Below, one piece after another: positions 16,677-24,067 of a stretch of DNA of 64,000 nucleotides (the first letter of the stretch is position 1; the number at the start of each line of letters is the position of its first letter). Source of the DNA: Propionicimonas sp. Lineage in GTDB: Bacteria; Actinomycetota; Actinomycetes; Propionibacteriales; Propionibacteriaceae. The notes beneath the pieces were generated by a model. It did no database searches and had not been told where the DNA came from. It saw only the letters and a list, made by a program, of their open reading frames with translations. The stretch covers positions 149,858 to 213,857 of the forward strand of contig VMSW01000008.1 of NCBI GenBank assembly GCA_013791955.1, in the 5' to 3' direction. The position numbers and the translations under genes were made by a program.

Positions 16677-18145
16677 AAGGCCGCCATCATTCTTACATGG
16701 CTACTGAGGTTTCTTTGGCTCCAGTCTCGACCGATAACCGCAAACTAAGCGGATCGCTCGGGGTAGGAGGAATCGTGTTCATGGTGGTGGCTGCTGCTGC
16801 GCCGCTCACCGTCATTGGCGGCGCCGCGCCGCTCGGCATCCTGATCGGCGATGGTGCGGGCTACCCGCTCAACTTCGTCATTTCGGCTGTGATCTTGCTC
16901 CTATTCTCGGTCGGATTGGCGGCCATGTCTCGGGCGGTGCCCAAGCCGGGTGCGTTCTTCACCTACATCGGCTACGGTCTCGGCCGTCCGATGGGTGTCG
17001 GTGGCGCCTGGTTGGCGTTGCTCACCTACACCACCGTCCAGCTGGCCGTGTACGGCTACCTCGGATTCTCGATCAACCTGACCTTGACTACGCTCGGAGC
17101 GCCCGACCTGCCGTGGTGGCTGTATTCCCTGGCGATGATCGCCGTCGTCGGGATCCTCGGTTACCGCGACGTTCACCTCAGCGCCAAGGTGCTTGGGGTC
17201 TTCCTGATTGCCGAGGTGGGCGTCACCTTGGCGCTGTCTGGCTCCATCATGTTCCGCGGCGGCGCTGAAGGCCTGTCCTTGGTTCCCTTCACCATTCCCG
17301 CCTGGTCGTCGGGTTCCCCGGGCATCGGCTTGATGATGGCCTTCGCCGGCTTCATCGGTTTTGAATCCACCGCGATCTTCCGTGATGAGGCCAAGGATCC
17401 CGACAAGACCATTCCGCGGGCCACCTACGCCGCGGTGATCGTGATCGGCCTGCTCTACAGCTTCGCCTCGTGGGCACTGGTGATGGCCTGGGGTCCGAGC
17501 AAGGTGCTGGACGTGGCTGCTGCTGATCCGGGCGGCATGCTGATGGCCACCGCCAACGCCTACCTCGGCGTCGTCGGCGCGACCGTGATGCAGGGCCTGC
17601 TGCTGACCAGCCTGTTCGCCTGCGTGCTCTCTTTCCACAACGTGCTCACCCGCTACCAGCACGCCATGGGCAATGTGGGCCTCCTGCCCGCCAAGCTTGG
17701 TGTGGTGCACGGCTCGCACGGCTCGCCGGCTTTCTCCTCGCTGGTGCAGACCGCGACTGCTGCGGCGATCCTGGTCATCCTGGCGGTACTTGGCCTCGAC
17801 CCGGTAATGCAGGTATTCACCTGGTTCTCCGGCATCACCACCATTGCAATCGTGGTGCTGATGGCGCTGACCTCGGTGGCGGTCGTGGCGCACTTCGCCA
17901 AGATCAACATTCCGGGCACTGCTTGGTCGACCCGCATCGCTCCCGGGATCTCGACGCTCGGGCTGATCGCGGTGGCCGGTGTGATCGTCGCCTACTTCCC
18001 TGATCTAGTCGGCGGCGGCTGGGGCTTGGCCGGTTCACTGCTGGCCACGGTGCCGTTGTTCATCGGCATCGGGGTGGTGCAGGGGCTGCGGTTGCGCAAG
18101 TCCAAGCCGGAGGTCTACGCCAACGTCATCGATTCGATTTCGTAA
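16673..18145 (+). CDS. APC-family amino acid/amine permease
   Basis: A 490-aa membrane transporter with about 12 hydrophobic segments. The first reads MVVAAAAPLTVIGGAAPLGIL, followed by SRAVPKPGAFFTYIGYGLG and the GFIGFESTAIFRDEAKDPDKTIPRATY helix 6-7 block typical of the amino acid-polyamine-organocation superfamily. Two starts are possible: ATG 16673 and ATG 16697 (MATEV). Neither has a strong ribosome site, and 16697 would leave the first ATG inside a leader hairpin. It lies downstream of the FAD dehydrogenase/ETF cluster in the same direction and is the likely importer of that module's substrate. It is followed by a perfect hairpin at 18155-18187. Substrate is inferred only from context. 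Confidence 0.83.
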   Translation: MQGRHHSYMATEVSLAPVSTDNRKLSGSLGVGGIVFMVVAAAAPLTVIGGAAPLGILIGDGAGYPLNFVISAVILLLFSVGLAAMSRAVPKPGAFFTYIGYGLGRPMGVGGAWLALLTYTTVQLAVYGYLGFSINLTLTTLGAPDLPWWLYSLAMIAVVGILGYRDVHLSAKVLGVFLIAEVGVTLALSGSIMFRGGAEGLSLVPFTIPAWSSGSPGIGLMMAFAGFIGFESTAIFRDEAKDPDKTIPRATYAAVIVIGLLYSFASWALVMAWGPSKVLDVAAADPGGMLMATANAYLGVVGATVMQGLLLTSLFACVLSFHNVLTRYQHAMGNVGLLPAKLGVVHGSHGSPAFSSLVQTATAAAILVILAVLGLDPVMQVFTWFSGITTIAIVVLMALTSVAVVAHFAKINIPGTAWSTRIAPGISTLGLIAVAGVIVAYFPDLVGGGWGLAGSLLATVPLFIGIGVVQGLRLRKSKPEVYANVIDSIS

Positions 18146-18154
18146 GTAACACCA

Positions 18155-18187
18155 CGATGGCGGGGGACGGAAACGCCCCCGCCATCG
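18155..18187 (+). terminator. hairpin terminator after the APC permease
   Basis: A perfect 12-bp stem (18155-18166 with 18176-18187, CGATGGCGGGGG and complement) with a 9-nt loop begins 9 nt after the permease stop. There is no U-tract. It likely ends the amine/ETF module. Confidence 0.75.
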
Positions 18188-18262
18188 CTGGCGCCCAAAC
18201 AGATTTGACTCCCAGCCCCGATCTGGCTGCTAGCCCGGGGCTGGTCATGGCGGAGGCTTTCA

Positions 18263-18955
18263 ATGAACGTGTTCGTGATCGGCGCGGCCGGCAAGGTGGG
18301 CTCCCGGCTCGCTCGGCTACTGACCGAATCCGGGGTGCAGGTGACCGGAATGCATCGCAACCTGCTGCAGTTTGAGGACGTAGCCGCGACCGGCGCCACA
18401 CCGCTGATCGGCGACCTCATCACCGATCAGGTCGCGAAGCTGGCCAGTTGGATGACCGGCCATGATGCGGTGGTCTTCACTGCTGGCGCCCACGGCACCG
18501 GCATCGACCAGACCTCGCTGATTGACGGACGTGGCCTGGAGAAGGCCGCCGCGGCTGCTCAGTCCGCCGGGGTACCGCGCTTCGTCCTGGTTTCGGCGCT
18601 ACCGGAGGCCGGCCGAGACGCGGAGCGTGGTGAGCGTTTCGAGCACTACCTGAAGGTGAAGAAGGCCACCGAGGTGCATCTGATCGGCACCGACTTGGAT
18701 TGGCTGATCCTGCGCCCAGGGTCGTTGCACGATGAGCCCGGTAGCGGCCTGGTTGCCGCTGGGCCAGCCGTGCTGGACGCTGCCACCAGTAGGGACAATG
18801 TGGCGGCTTTCATCGCCGCAGTGCTGGCTGAGCCACTGCTCTCAAGGGAAATCATCGAACTCACCGATGGTGAGGCTTCGGTGGCCGACGCGGTGGCCGG
18901 GTTGACTCCCGGTGGCCGCGATGGTGAGGCTGGGCGCCGGCTACTTATCGCCTGA
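18263..18955 (+). CDS. NAD(P)-binding SDR-like protein (atypical, NmrA/YhfK type)
   Basis: A 230-aa cytosolic protein with a Rossmann fold. The N-terminal nucleotide-binding motif is FVIGAAGKVGSRLARLL (GxxGxxG), with VVFTAGAHGTG at the end of strand 4 and ILRPGSLHDEPG near residue 150. It is similar to atypical short-chain dehydrogenases of the NAD(P)H-binding (PF13460) type, which often act as redox-sensing or flavin/NAD(P)H-handling proteins; function unknown. GGAGG lies 6 nt before ATG. Its 3' end overlaps the rnhA 3' end by 15 bp on the other strand. Confidence 0.8.
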   Translation: MNVFVIGAAGKVGSRLARLLTESGVQVTGMHRNLLQFEDVAATGATPLIGDLITDQVAKLASWMTGHDAVVFTAGAHGTGIDQTSLIDGRGLEKAAAAAQSAGVPRFVLVSALPEAGRDAERGERFEHYLKVKKATEVHLIGTDLDWLILRPGSLHDEPGSGLVAAGPAVLDAATSRDNVAAFIAAVLAEPLLSREIIELTDGEASVADAVAGLTPGGRDGEAGRRLLIA

Positions 18956-19390
18956 GCCGTCGCGAATCCGTTCGGCGGCCGTCCGGGCCAGGGTGTCGAC
19001 CTGTTCGTTGAGCGGATGCCCCGAATGACCCTTCACGTGCTCCCAGCGGATGTCGCGGCCCTCAAGGCGCTCGGCGATCAGCTCGATGGCTTCGCGATTC
19101 AGCACCGGCTTCTTGGCTGCGGTCAGCCACCCTCTGGCCCGCCAGCTGCGCAGCCACTTGGTGAAGATGTTGATCACATACATGCTGTCGGCCAGGATCA
19201 GCAGGGGAGTGTCGCTCGGGTAGGCGCCCAGCATTTCGTAGACCGCCCGCAGTTCCATCAGATTGTTGGTGGTGCCGGCATGCCCGCCGCTGCCGTGGCG
19301 GCCGTCCTCGCTGGCCCAAGCCCAGCCGCCAGGGCCGGGGTTGGTCAGACAAGAGCCGTCGGTGGCCACGGTGACCCGCTTAGTAGTCAT
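18941..19390 (-). CDS. rnhA: ribonuclease HI
   Basis: A 149-aa type 1 RNase H that removes RNA from RNA-DNA hybrids in the cytosol. All catalytic acids are present: Asp11 (ATDGSC), Glu46 (LMELRAV), Asp68 (LILADSMYV) and Asp132 (NEQVDTLA), with the His loop at GHSGHP (His122). There is an RRGWL-like basic handle near residues 80-95 as in E. coli RNase HI. ATG 19390 lies 5 nt after the stop of the HtrA-like gene, without a good ribosome site, so translation may be coupled. The frame stays open upstream, but that part is antisense to the real HtrA gene. The 3' end overlaps the convergent SDR gene by 15 bp. Confidence 0.95.
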   Translation of the reverse strand: MTTKRVTVATDGSCLTNPGPGGWAWASEDGRHGSGGHAGTTNNLMELRAVYEMLGAYPSDTPLLILADSMYVINIFTKWLRSWRARGWLTAAKKPVLNREAIELIAERLEGRDIRWEHVKGHSGHPLNEQVDTLARTAAERIRDGSGDK

Positions 19391-19395
19391 CGCGG

Positions 19396-20472
19396 CTAGG
19401 GGGTTGGTTGTTCGGTCAGCGTGATGGTGGCCTGGTGGGCCTGGCCGTCGCGGAGGTAAGCCACTGACACCTGATCGCCGACCTTCGCGGTCAGCAACAG
19501 CCGGGAGTAGCTCGCGCTGGTCGCGGTCTGGCCGTCCAAGGAGGTGATCAGATCGCCAGCCATCAACCCCGCGGTGGTCGCCGGCGAGCCGGTGGCTGCG
19601 GTCTGGATGAACAGCCCGGGCTGGCCATCGTGGCGGACGGCAATATCGGCGCTGACCTGGGCGACGCTCAGGCCGGTCCACGGGTGGGTGGCCGTGCCGT
19701 TGGCGAGCAGCTCCTGGCTGACCCGGCGCGCGATCGTGGCCGGGATGGCATAGCCGAGATCGCGGCTCCAGCTGGCCGTATCCGCCTTTGGTGGGATGGG
19801 CACGGCGGTGCTCAGCCCAATCAGCTGGCCATCGCAAGAGACCAGAGCCCCGCCGGTGAGTGGATCGCTGATCGGGGTGTCGAGCTGGAGCGAGTCTTGG
19901 AGGATGGTGACTCCGCCGCCAGTTTTGGCCGCAGCCACGTTCTGGTTGACGGCACTGATGAGGCCGCTAGTGAGGGTGGAACGCTGGTTCAGTGGGGAGC
20001 CAAGGGCCACCACCGGTTGGCCCACCTTGACCACTTCGCCCCACGCCAATGGCAGAGCTGGCAGCTGCACCCGGTCGACCTTGAGCACCGCGAGGTCGCT
20101 GACCGGGTCGGTACCGACGAGTTTTGCTGTCAACTGTTCGCCGCTGGGCAGCTGAACCGAAAGCGAGCTCGGGGTGCCGGCGCCAAGTTGGTGGGCGTTG
20201 GTGAGAATGACGCCGTCGGCCTGAACAATCACGCCGTTGCCTACCGGGGACGCGTTACCGGTGGCGGTTACGGTCACCAACGAGGGCTGCACTTTGACCG
20301 CGAGTCGTTGGGGGTCACAGGAGCCGGGCTGATCTCCAAGTTCCTTGTAGGCCACGGCGCCGAGCACCCCGGACGCCAGGCCGATCACCGTCGCGCCAGC
20401 AATCAGGGGCAGCCATCCTCGGATGCTGCTGGGTGCGGTGGGCTGGCTCAACGATTTCTCCTGCTCGTTCAC
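19396..20472 (-). CDS. HtrA-like membrane-anchored trypsin-fold protein with PDZ domain, catalytic Ser replaced by Thr
   Basis: A 358-aa protein with a short cytosolic tail, one membrane anchor (residues about 20-42), a trypsin-like domain (about 50-250) and a C-terminal PDZ domain (about 265-350, GLFIQTAATGSPATTAGLMAGDLI). The triad His is His94 (LTNAHQL) and the Asp is Asp126 (VSDLAVL). Where HtrA proteins read GNSGGP, this one reads PLTGGA, so the nucleophile position is Thr206. The enzyme may be inactive or act as a binding or chaperone protein. The substitution is read directly; the consequence is inference. GTG start overlaps the upstream transporter stop (GTGA). It is in a three-gene unit with the transporter and rnhA. 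Confidence 0.85.
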   Translation of the reverse strand: MNEQEKSLSQPTAPSSIRGWLPLIAGATVIGLASGVLGAVAYKELGDQPGSCDPQRLAVKVQPSLVTVTATGNASPVGNGVIVQADGVILTNAHQLGAGTPSSLSVQLPSGEQLTAKLVGTDPVSDLAVLKVDRVQLPALPLAWGEVVKVGQPVVALGSPLNQRSTLTSGLISAVNQNVAAAKTGGGVTILQDSLQLDTPISDPLTGGALVSCDGQLIGLSTAVPIPPKADTASWSRDLGYAIPATIARRVSQELLANGTATHPWTGLSVAQVSADIAVRHDGQPGLFIQTAATGSPATTAGLMAGDLITSLDGQTATSASYSRLLLTAKVGDQVSVAYLRDGQAHQATITLTEQPTP

Positions 20473-21455
20473 GTCCGGAATGCCCCGGCCTGACCACCAT
20501 CATTGTGGTCCAACGTGGCAAGCTCTGGTTCGACGATCGGTGGGTCGGCCGAATCCGCGGACGCCGCAGCGTGGTTGCCGCTGCTGGCCCACTCGGCAAA
20601 GGCCACTGCGGCGATGATGGCGGCACAGGCAATCAGCTGTAGCAACGTCAAGGATTCCCCAAGTGCCAGCCAGCCGGCTAACACAGCGACGGCAGGAATG
20701 GCGTTGATGGCCATCGCTGCCGAGGCGGCCGGCAGTAACCGAAGCGCGGAGTTGTACAACCCGAAGGCGACCAGCCCGGGGAACACGCCCAGGTAGGCGA
20801 GCTGCAGCCACGTTTCGGTCGGCAGCGCGGCCCAGTGAATCGGCTCACCCAATAGGGCCAGTGGAGCGAAGAAGACCGCACCAGTGGCGGCCTGCAGTCC
20901 GGCTAGGAACCAGGGGTGGTAGCGCGAGCTGAGCAGCTTGATGGTGATAGTGGAACCGGCTGCGGTGACCATTGCGGCCAGTTCAAGTAGGTTGCCCAGC
21001 CAAGGTGCTGGGGCGCTCTCCTGGGTGGTGCCGCCGAAGGCCAGCACTGCCACCATCGCGATCGACACCGCGATGCCGAGGCCCTGTTGCCAGCTCAGCC
21101 GTTCGCGCAGGAACAGCCACGCGCCCACTGCCACGATCAGCGGCGCGATGGCTGAGACCACCCCAGCCTGGCTGGAGGTGGTGAACACCATCGCGAAGCC
21201 CTCCAGCGTGAAATAGGCGCTGGGAATGAACGCCATGCTGGCTGCCAGCAGCTTCCAGTCGCCCGGGCGGTAGTCAGGACGGGGGAGTCGGTGCCAAAAC
21301 GGCAGGAAGACCGCCGAGGCCACCACCATCCGCAGCCAGATGACCGCCATCGGCGGCAGCATGGCATAGGCACCCTTGGTGGCGGTGAAGCTGGTGCCCC
21401 AGAAGATCACCGTGCCGATCAGGTAGAAGATCGGCAGTAGGCGCTGCTTGGTCAT
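20469..21455 (-). CDS. EamA/DMT-family transporter
   Basis: A 328-aa membrane protein with ten hydrophobic segments arranged as two EamA repeats (residues about 8-140 and 152-290), as in drug/metabolite exporters of the RhaT/YdcZ-like superfamily. The first repeat starts FYLIGTVIFWGTSFTATKGAY and the second LLELAAMVTAAGSTITIKLLS. The last 35 residues are a hydrophilic tail. It is first in a unit with the HtrA-like gene (GTGA overlap) and rnhA. ATG 21455 has only a weak GGAAAG upstream. Substrate cannot be predicted. Confidence 0.85.
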   Translation of the reverse strand: MTKQRLLPIFYLIGTVIFWGTSFTATKGAYAMLPPMAVIWLRMVVASAVFLPFWHRLPRPDYRPGDWKLLAASMAFIPSAYFTLEGFAMVFTTSSQAGVVSAIAPLIVAVGAWLFLRERLSWQQGLGIAVSIAMVAVLAFGGTTQESAPAPWLGNLLELAAMVTAAGSTITIKLLSSRYHPWFLAGLQAATGAVFFAPLALLGEPIHWAALPTETWLQLAYLGVFPGLVAFGLYNSALRLLPAASAAMAINAIPAVAVLAGWLALGESLTLLQLIACAAIIAAVAFAEWASSGNHAAASADSADPPIVEPELATLDHNDGGQAGAFRT

Positions 21456-21604
21456 TTGCGGGCTTTCCGTTGCGCCCCTGGCGGGCGCGACGCCCCATTA
21501 TGCCGCCTACTGCGGTTGGTCGCTGTTGCCCCCGGCTGCCCTACGCGGCAGTGGTGGTGGCGTCGCCTAGACTCGCAATGGCCTCGCTCAAGACAAGGAA
21601 AAAG

Positions 21605-23347
21605 ATGATTCGACCTGTGCGCCGGCGGCGATTCGTGTTTCAGGTGGCAGCGGCCACCGCGTTGGCGGTAGGGCTGAGTGCCTGCGCCAGTGCTGATCCG
21701 ATCACGCCCGGCAGTCGCCCGAATCAACCGACCGCTTCGACGACGCCAACCCATAGTTCCCAGACTGATCCGGCGAAGCTGGCCGTGGATCTGCACAGTC
21801 TGCCCGGCTGGACCGATCCGGTCAGTGATGGCGCCGGGACGTTCAGCCGCTCGATTCTTGACGATGGCGGTAAGGCCACCTGGAAGGTGCTCGACGGCGC
21901 CAACAAAGTGGTCGACTACTCCGGGTCTGGCCCGGTCGCTTTCGGTGATTCCTCGGTCTATACCAAGGTGCCAGGTGTGTTGACCTTCCGCGGCAACAAC
22001 TACCGCGACGCGCCCACCTACGGCACGGCAGACATCAAGGACAAGAAGCTGCAGGTCGTGTGGGCTCGGGCCACCGGTGACGTCTACACCGAGAAGTCCC
22101 ACTGGGCCGGAGCCGGTTGGACCGGCCAGCCACTGTTGGTGAACTGGCCCAAGGCCACTAAGCAGGCGATGGGCCTGAGCCAGGCGCAGATCGATGATGC
22201 GAGCTTCGTCGAGGTGGTTTACCCGGTTGTTGACGGGAAGGTCTACCGCCTCGATCTGGCTAGCGGCACCGACACCAAGGCGCCAATTGAGACTGGCTTC
22301 GGCTTCAAAGGCACCGGCTCGATCGATCCGCGCGGCTACCCATTGCTGTATGCCGGCATGGGTCTGGACGAGAACGGTTCCAAACTGGGGGAGTGGCGCT
22401 ACCGGATCTTCGACCTCATTCAGAACAAGGAGGTGTCGGGCTGGAGCGGCTCCGATCCCGGCGCCCCGCGTAACTGGGGTGCCTTCGATTCCTCCGCGCT
22501 GGTCAACGCGGCCACCGACACCCTGATCGAGCCTGGCGAGAACGGCCTGATCTACAAGGTGAAGTTGAACACCAAGTTCGACGCGCAGGCCAAGACCGTC
22601 AGCGTGAACCCGGAGTTCCACAAGCTCGACTACAACACTCCGGTCTCCTCCCGGCACGGCATCGAGAGCTCGGCGGCGGCTTGGCGCAATCTGATGTACG
22701 CCGGCGACAACGACGGCAACATCGTCTGTTGGGACGCCACCACCTTGCAGGTGGTCTGGGTGCGACCCACTGGCGACGACACTGACGCCACCATCGTGTT
22801 GGAAACCAGCGGCGGCGTCCCCTACCTCTACACCGGCAACGAGATGGACAAGCGGGGCGAAGGCGCCGATGGGGCGAAGTCCGGCCCGGTCACCATTCAG
22901 AAGCTGGACGCGCGCACCGGCAAGCAGGTGTGGAGCTACTCGATCGACGCGGTCTACAACGAGGCGGTCAACGGCGGCCTGATGGCCACCCCGGTGCTGG
23001 GCACCGGCGAAGTCTCCGATCTGGTCTTCTTCAACATTGCCAAGACCGGATCGGATAAGCGCGGCACGCTGGTGGCGCTGAACAAGGAATCTGGGACCGT
23101 CGCGTGGGAACGGAAGCTGGCCAGCTTCGGTTGGAGTTCTCCAGTGCTGGTCACCGGTGACGACGGCCACACCTACGGCATTGTGGGTGATTCCAGCGGG
23201 CTGTTGCACCTGTTCGATCCGAACAAGGGAGTGGACTTCTCCACCTTGCAGCTGTCAAAGAACATCGAGGCCACCCCGGCGGTGTACGGAAACATGCTGG
23301 TGGTTGGCACCTACGCCAAGCTCCTCTACGGGATTCGGATCAGCTGA
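21605..23347 (+). CDS. PQQ-like beta-propeller lipoprotein
   Basis: A 580-aa exported lipoprotein. An Arg-rich start, a hydrophobic segment and the lipobox LSAC place the lipidated Cys at residue 27. A Thr/Pro/Ser linker follows, then a propeller built from PQQ/YVTN-type blades: DGKVYRLDLASG, DNDGNIVCWDATTLQVVW, TIQKLDARTGKQVWSY, TLVALNKESGTVAWERK, SGLLHLFDPNKG. The tryptophan-docking spacing resembles BamB/quinoprotein dehydrogenases. No catalytic metal site is evident, so it is more likely a scaffold or binding protein on the outer face of the membrane. AAGGAAAAAG directly precedes ATG 21605; upstream in-frame starts (21470, 21578) lack a ribosome site. Divergent from the EamA transporter. 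Confidence 0.8.
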   Translation: MIRPVRRRRFVFQVAAATALAVGLSACASADPITPGSRPNQPTASTTPTHSSQTDPAKLAVDLHSLPGWTDPVSDGAGTFSRSILDDGGKATWKVLDGANKVVDYSGSGPVAFGDSSVYTKVPGVLTFRGNNYRDAPTYGTADIKDKKLQVVWARATGDVYTEKSHWAGAGWTGQPLLVNWPKATKQAMGLSQAQIDDASFVEVVYPVVDGKVYRLDLASGTDTKAPIETGFGFKGTGSIDPRGYPLLYAGMGLDENGSKLGEWRYRIFDLIQNKEVSGWSGSDPGAPRNWGAFDSSALVNAATDTLIEPGENGLIYKVKLNTKFDAQAKTVSVNPEFHKLDYNTPVSSRHGIESSAAAWRNLMYAGDNDGNIVCWDATTLQVVWVRPTGDDTDATIVLETSGGVPYLYTGNEMDKRGEGADGAKSGPVTIQKLDARTGKQVWSYSIDAVYNEAVNGGLMATPVLGTGEVSDLVFFNIAKTGSDKRGTLVALNKESGTVAWERKLASFGWSSPVLVTGDDGHTYGIVGDSSGLLHLFDPNKGVDFSTLQLSKNIEATPAVYGNMLVVGTYAKLLYGIRIS

Positions 23348-23418
23348 AAGCAAGGTAGTCCGAAGCTGGCTGGGCGAGTCGAGACCTCAGGTTTGGCGCG
23401 GCGTACGACTATTGGACT

Positions 23419-24063
23419 GTGACACGTATTGCACCTAGTGGCCTGCCCAAATCGGGCCCTGGCCGGGCGGTGACGCCCGCGCCGAACAAATCGTTGCGCG
23501 CCTTGGGATTCGGCGCAGCGTTGGCGGCTTCGCTGTTGACACTGACCGGCTGCGGGCTCCTCGACTGGGGAGCCCAGTTCGCCCCAACTCCAGCGCCGTA
23601 CAGCCCGCACCAATCACCCAGCGCGATCGCCCCGACTCCGTCGCCCACGCCGACCCCGAGCCCGTCTTCGGTGCCGATGAAAGCGACCGGTTCGCTGATG
23701 CTGCACGCCAACCCAGTCACCGAAAAGCTCACCGGCACCTGCACGCTGGGGGAGCCCGCGACGATCGTCCTTGCCGATCACCAGAATGACTTCTTCACCA
23801 CCGTGGACATGACCGTGGTGATCAGCCCCGCCAGCCTCGAGGTGGTCTCAGTAGCAGTGCTCCTGGGGGAGGACGCTGAAGAGGGCACTCACGACATGTC
23901 ATTTTCATCGGAGGTGCCGATTGCCGGAACCTCAGCCGCGCTGACGGGCTCTGGCCCTGACTACCGGGTGACCGGAGTGGTGCAGGACCGCGAGACCCGC
24001 CACAACAAGACGACCACGACGCTGATTCCGTTCACCATTAACGCCAACTGCAAGTCGTCCTGA
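23419..24063 (+). CDS. small lipoprotein, possibly LpqH-like fold
   Basis: A 214-aa lipoprotein with a long N-region, hydrophobic core (residues 30-43) and lipobox LTGC (Cys45). A Pro/Ser/Thr-rich stalk spans about residues 55-88, followed by a compact 125-residue domain with one Cys near its start (GTCTLGEPATIVL) and one near its end (NANCKSS), suited to a disulfide. The pattern resembles mycobacterial LpqH/19-kDa lipoproteins (Cys near each end, SLEVVSVAV strand, DYRVTGVV near the C-terminus). That similarity is my reading of the sequence, not a search result. GTG start at 23419. It follows the propeller lipoprotein after 71 nt and may be co-transcribed. Function unknown. Confidence 0.65.
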   Translation: MTRIAPSGLPKSGPGRAVTPAPNKSLRALGFGAALAASLLTLTGCGLLDWGAQFAPTPAPYSPHQSPSAIAPTPSPTPTPSPSSVPMKATGSLMLHANPVTEKLTGTCTLGEPATIVLADHQNDFFTTVDMTVVISPASLEVVSVAVLLGEDAEEGTHDMSFSSEVPIAGTSAALTGSGPDYRVTGVVQDRETRHNKTTTTLIPFTINANCKSS

Positions 24064-24067
24064 CCGC

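Noticed and set aside
20469..21455. Truncated EamA transporter because of the hydrophilic tail.
   Set aside because: Ten hydrophobic segments in two repeats are complete; the tail only extends the C-terminus to overlap the next start.
21452..23209. A 585-codon minus-strand frame.
   Set aside because: Antisense to the propeller lipoprotein, whose lipobox and blade motifs are clear; the minus frame shows only His/Val/Arg-rich composition.
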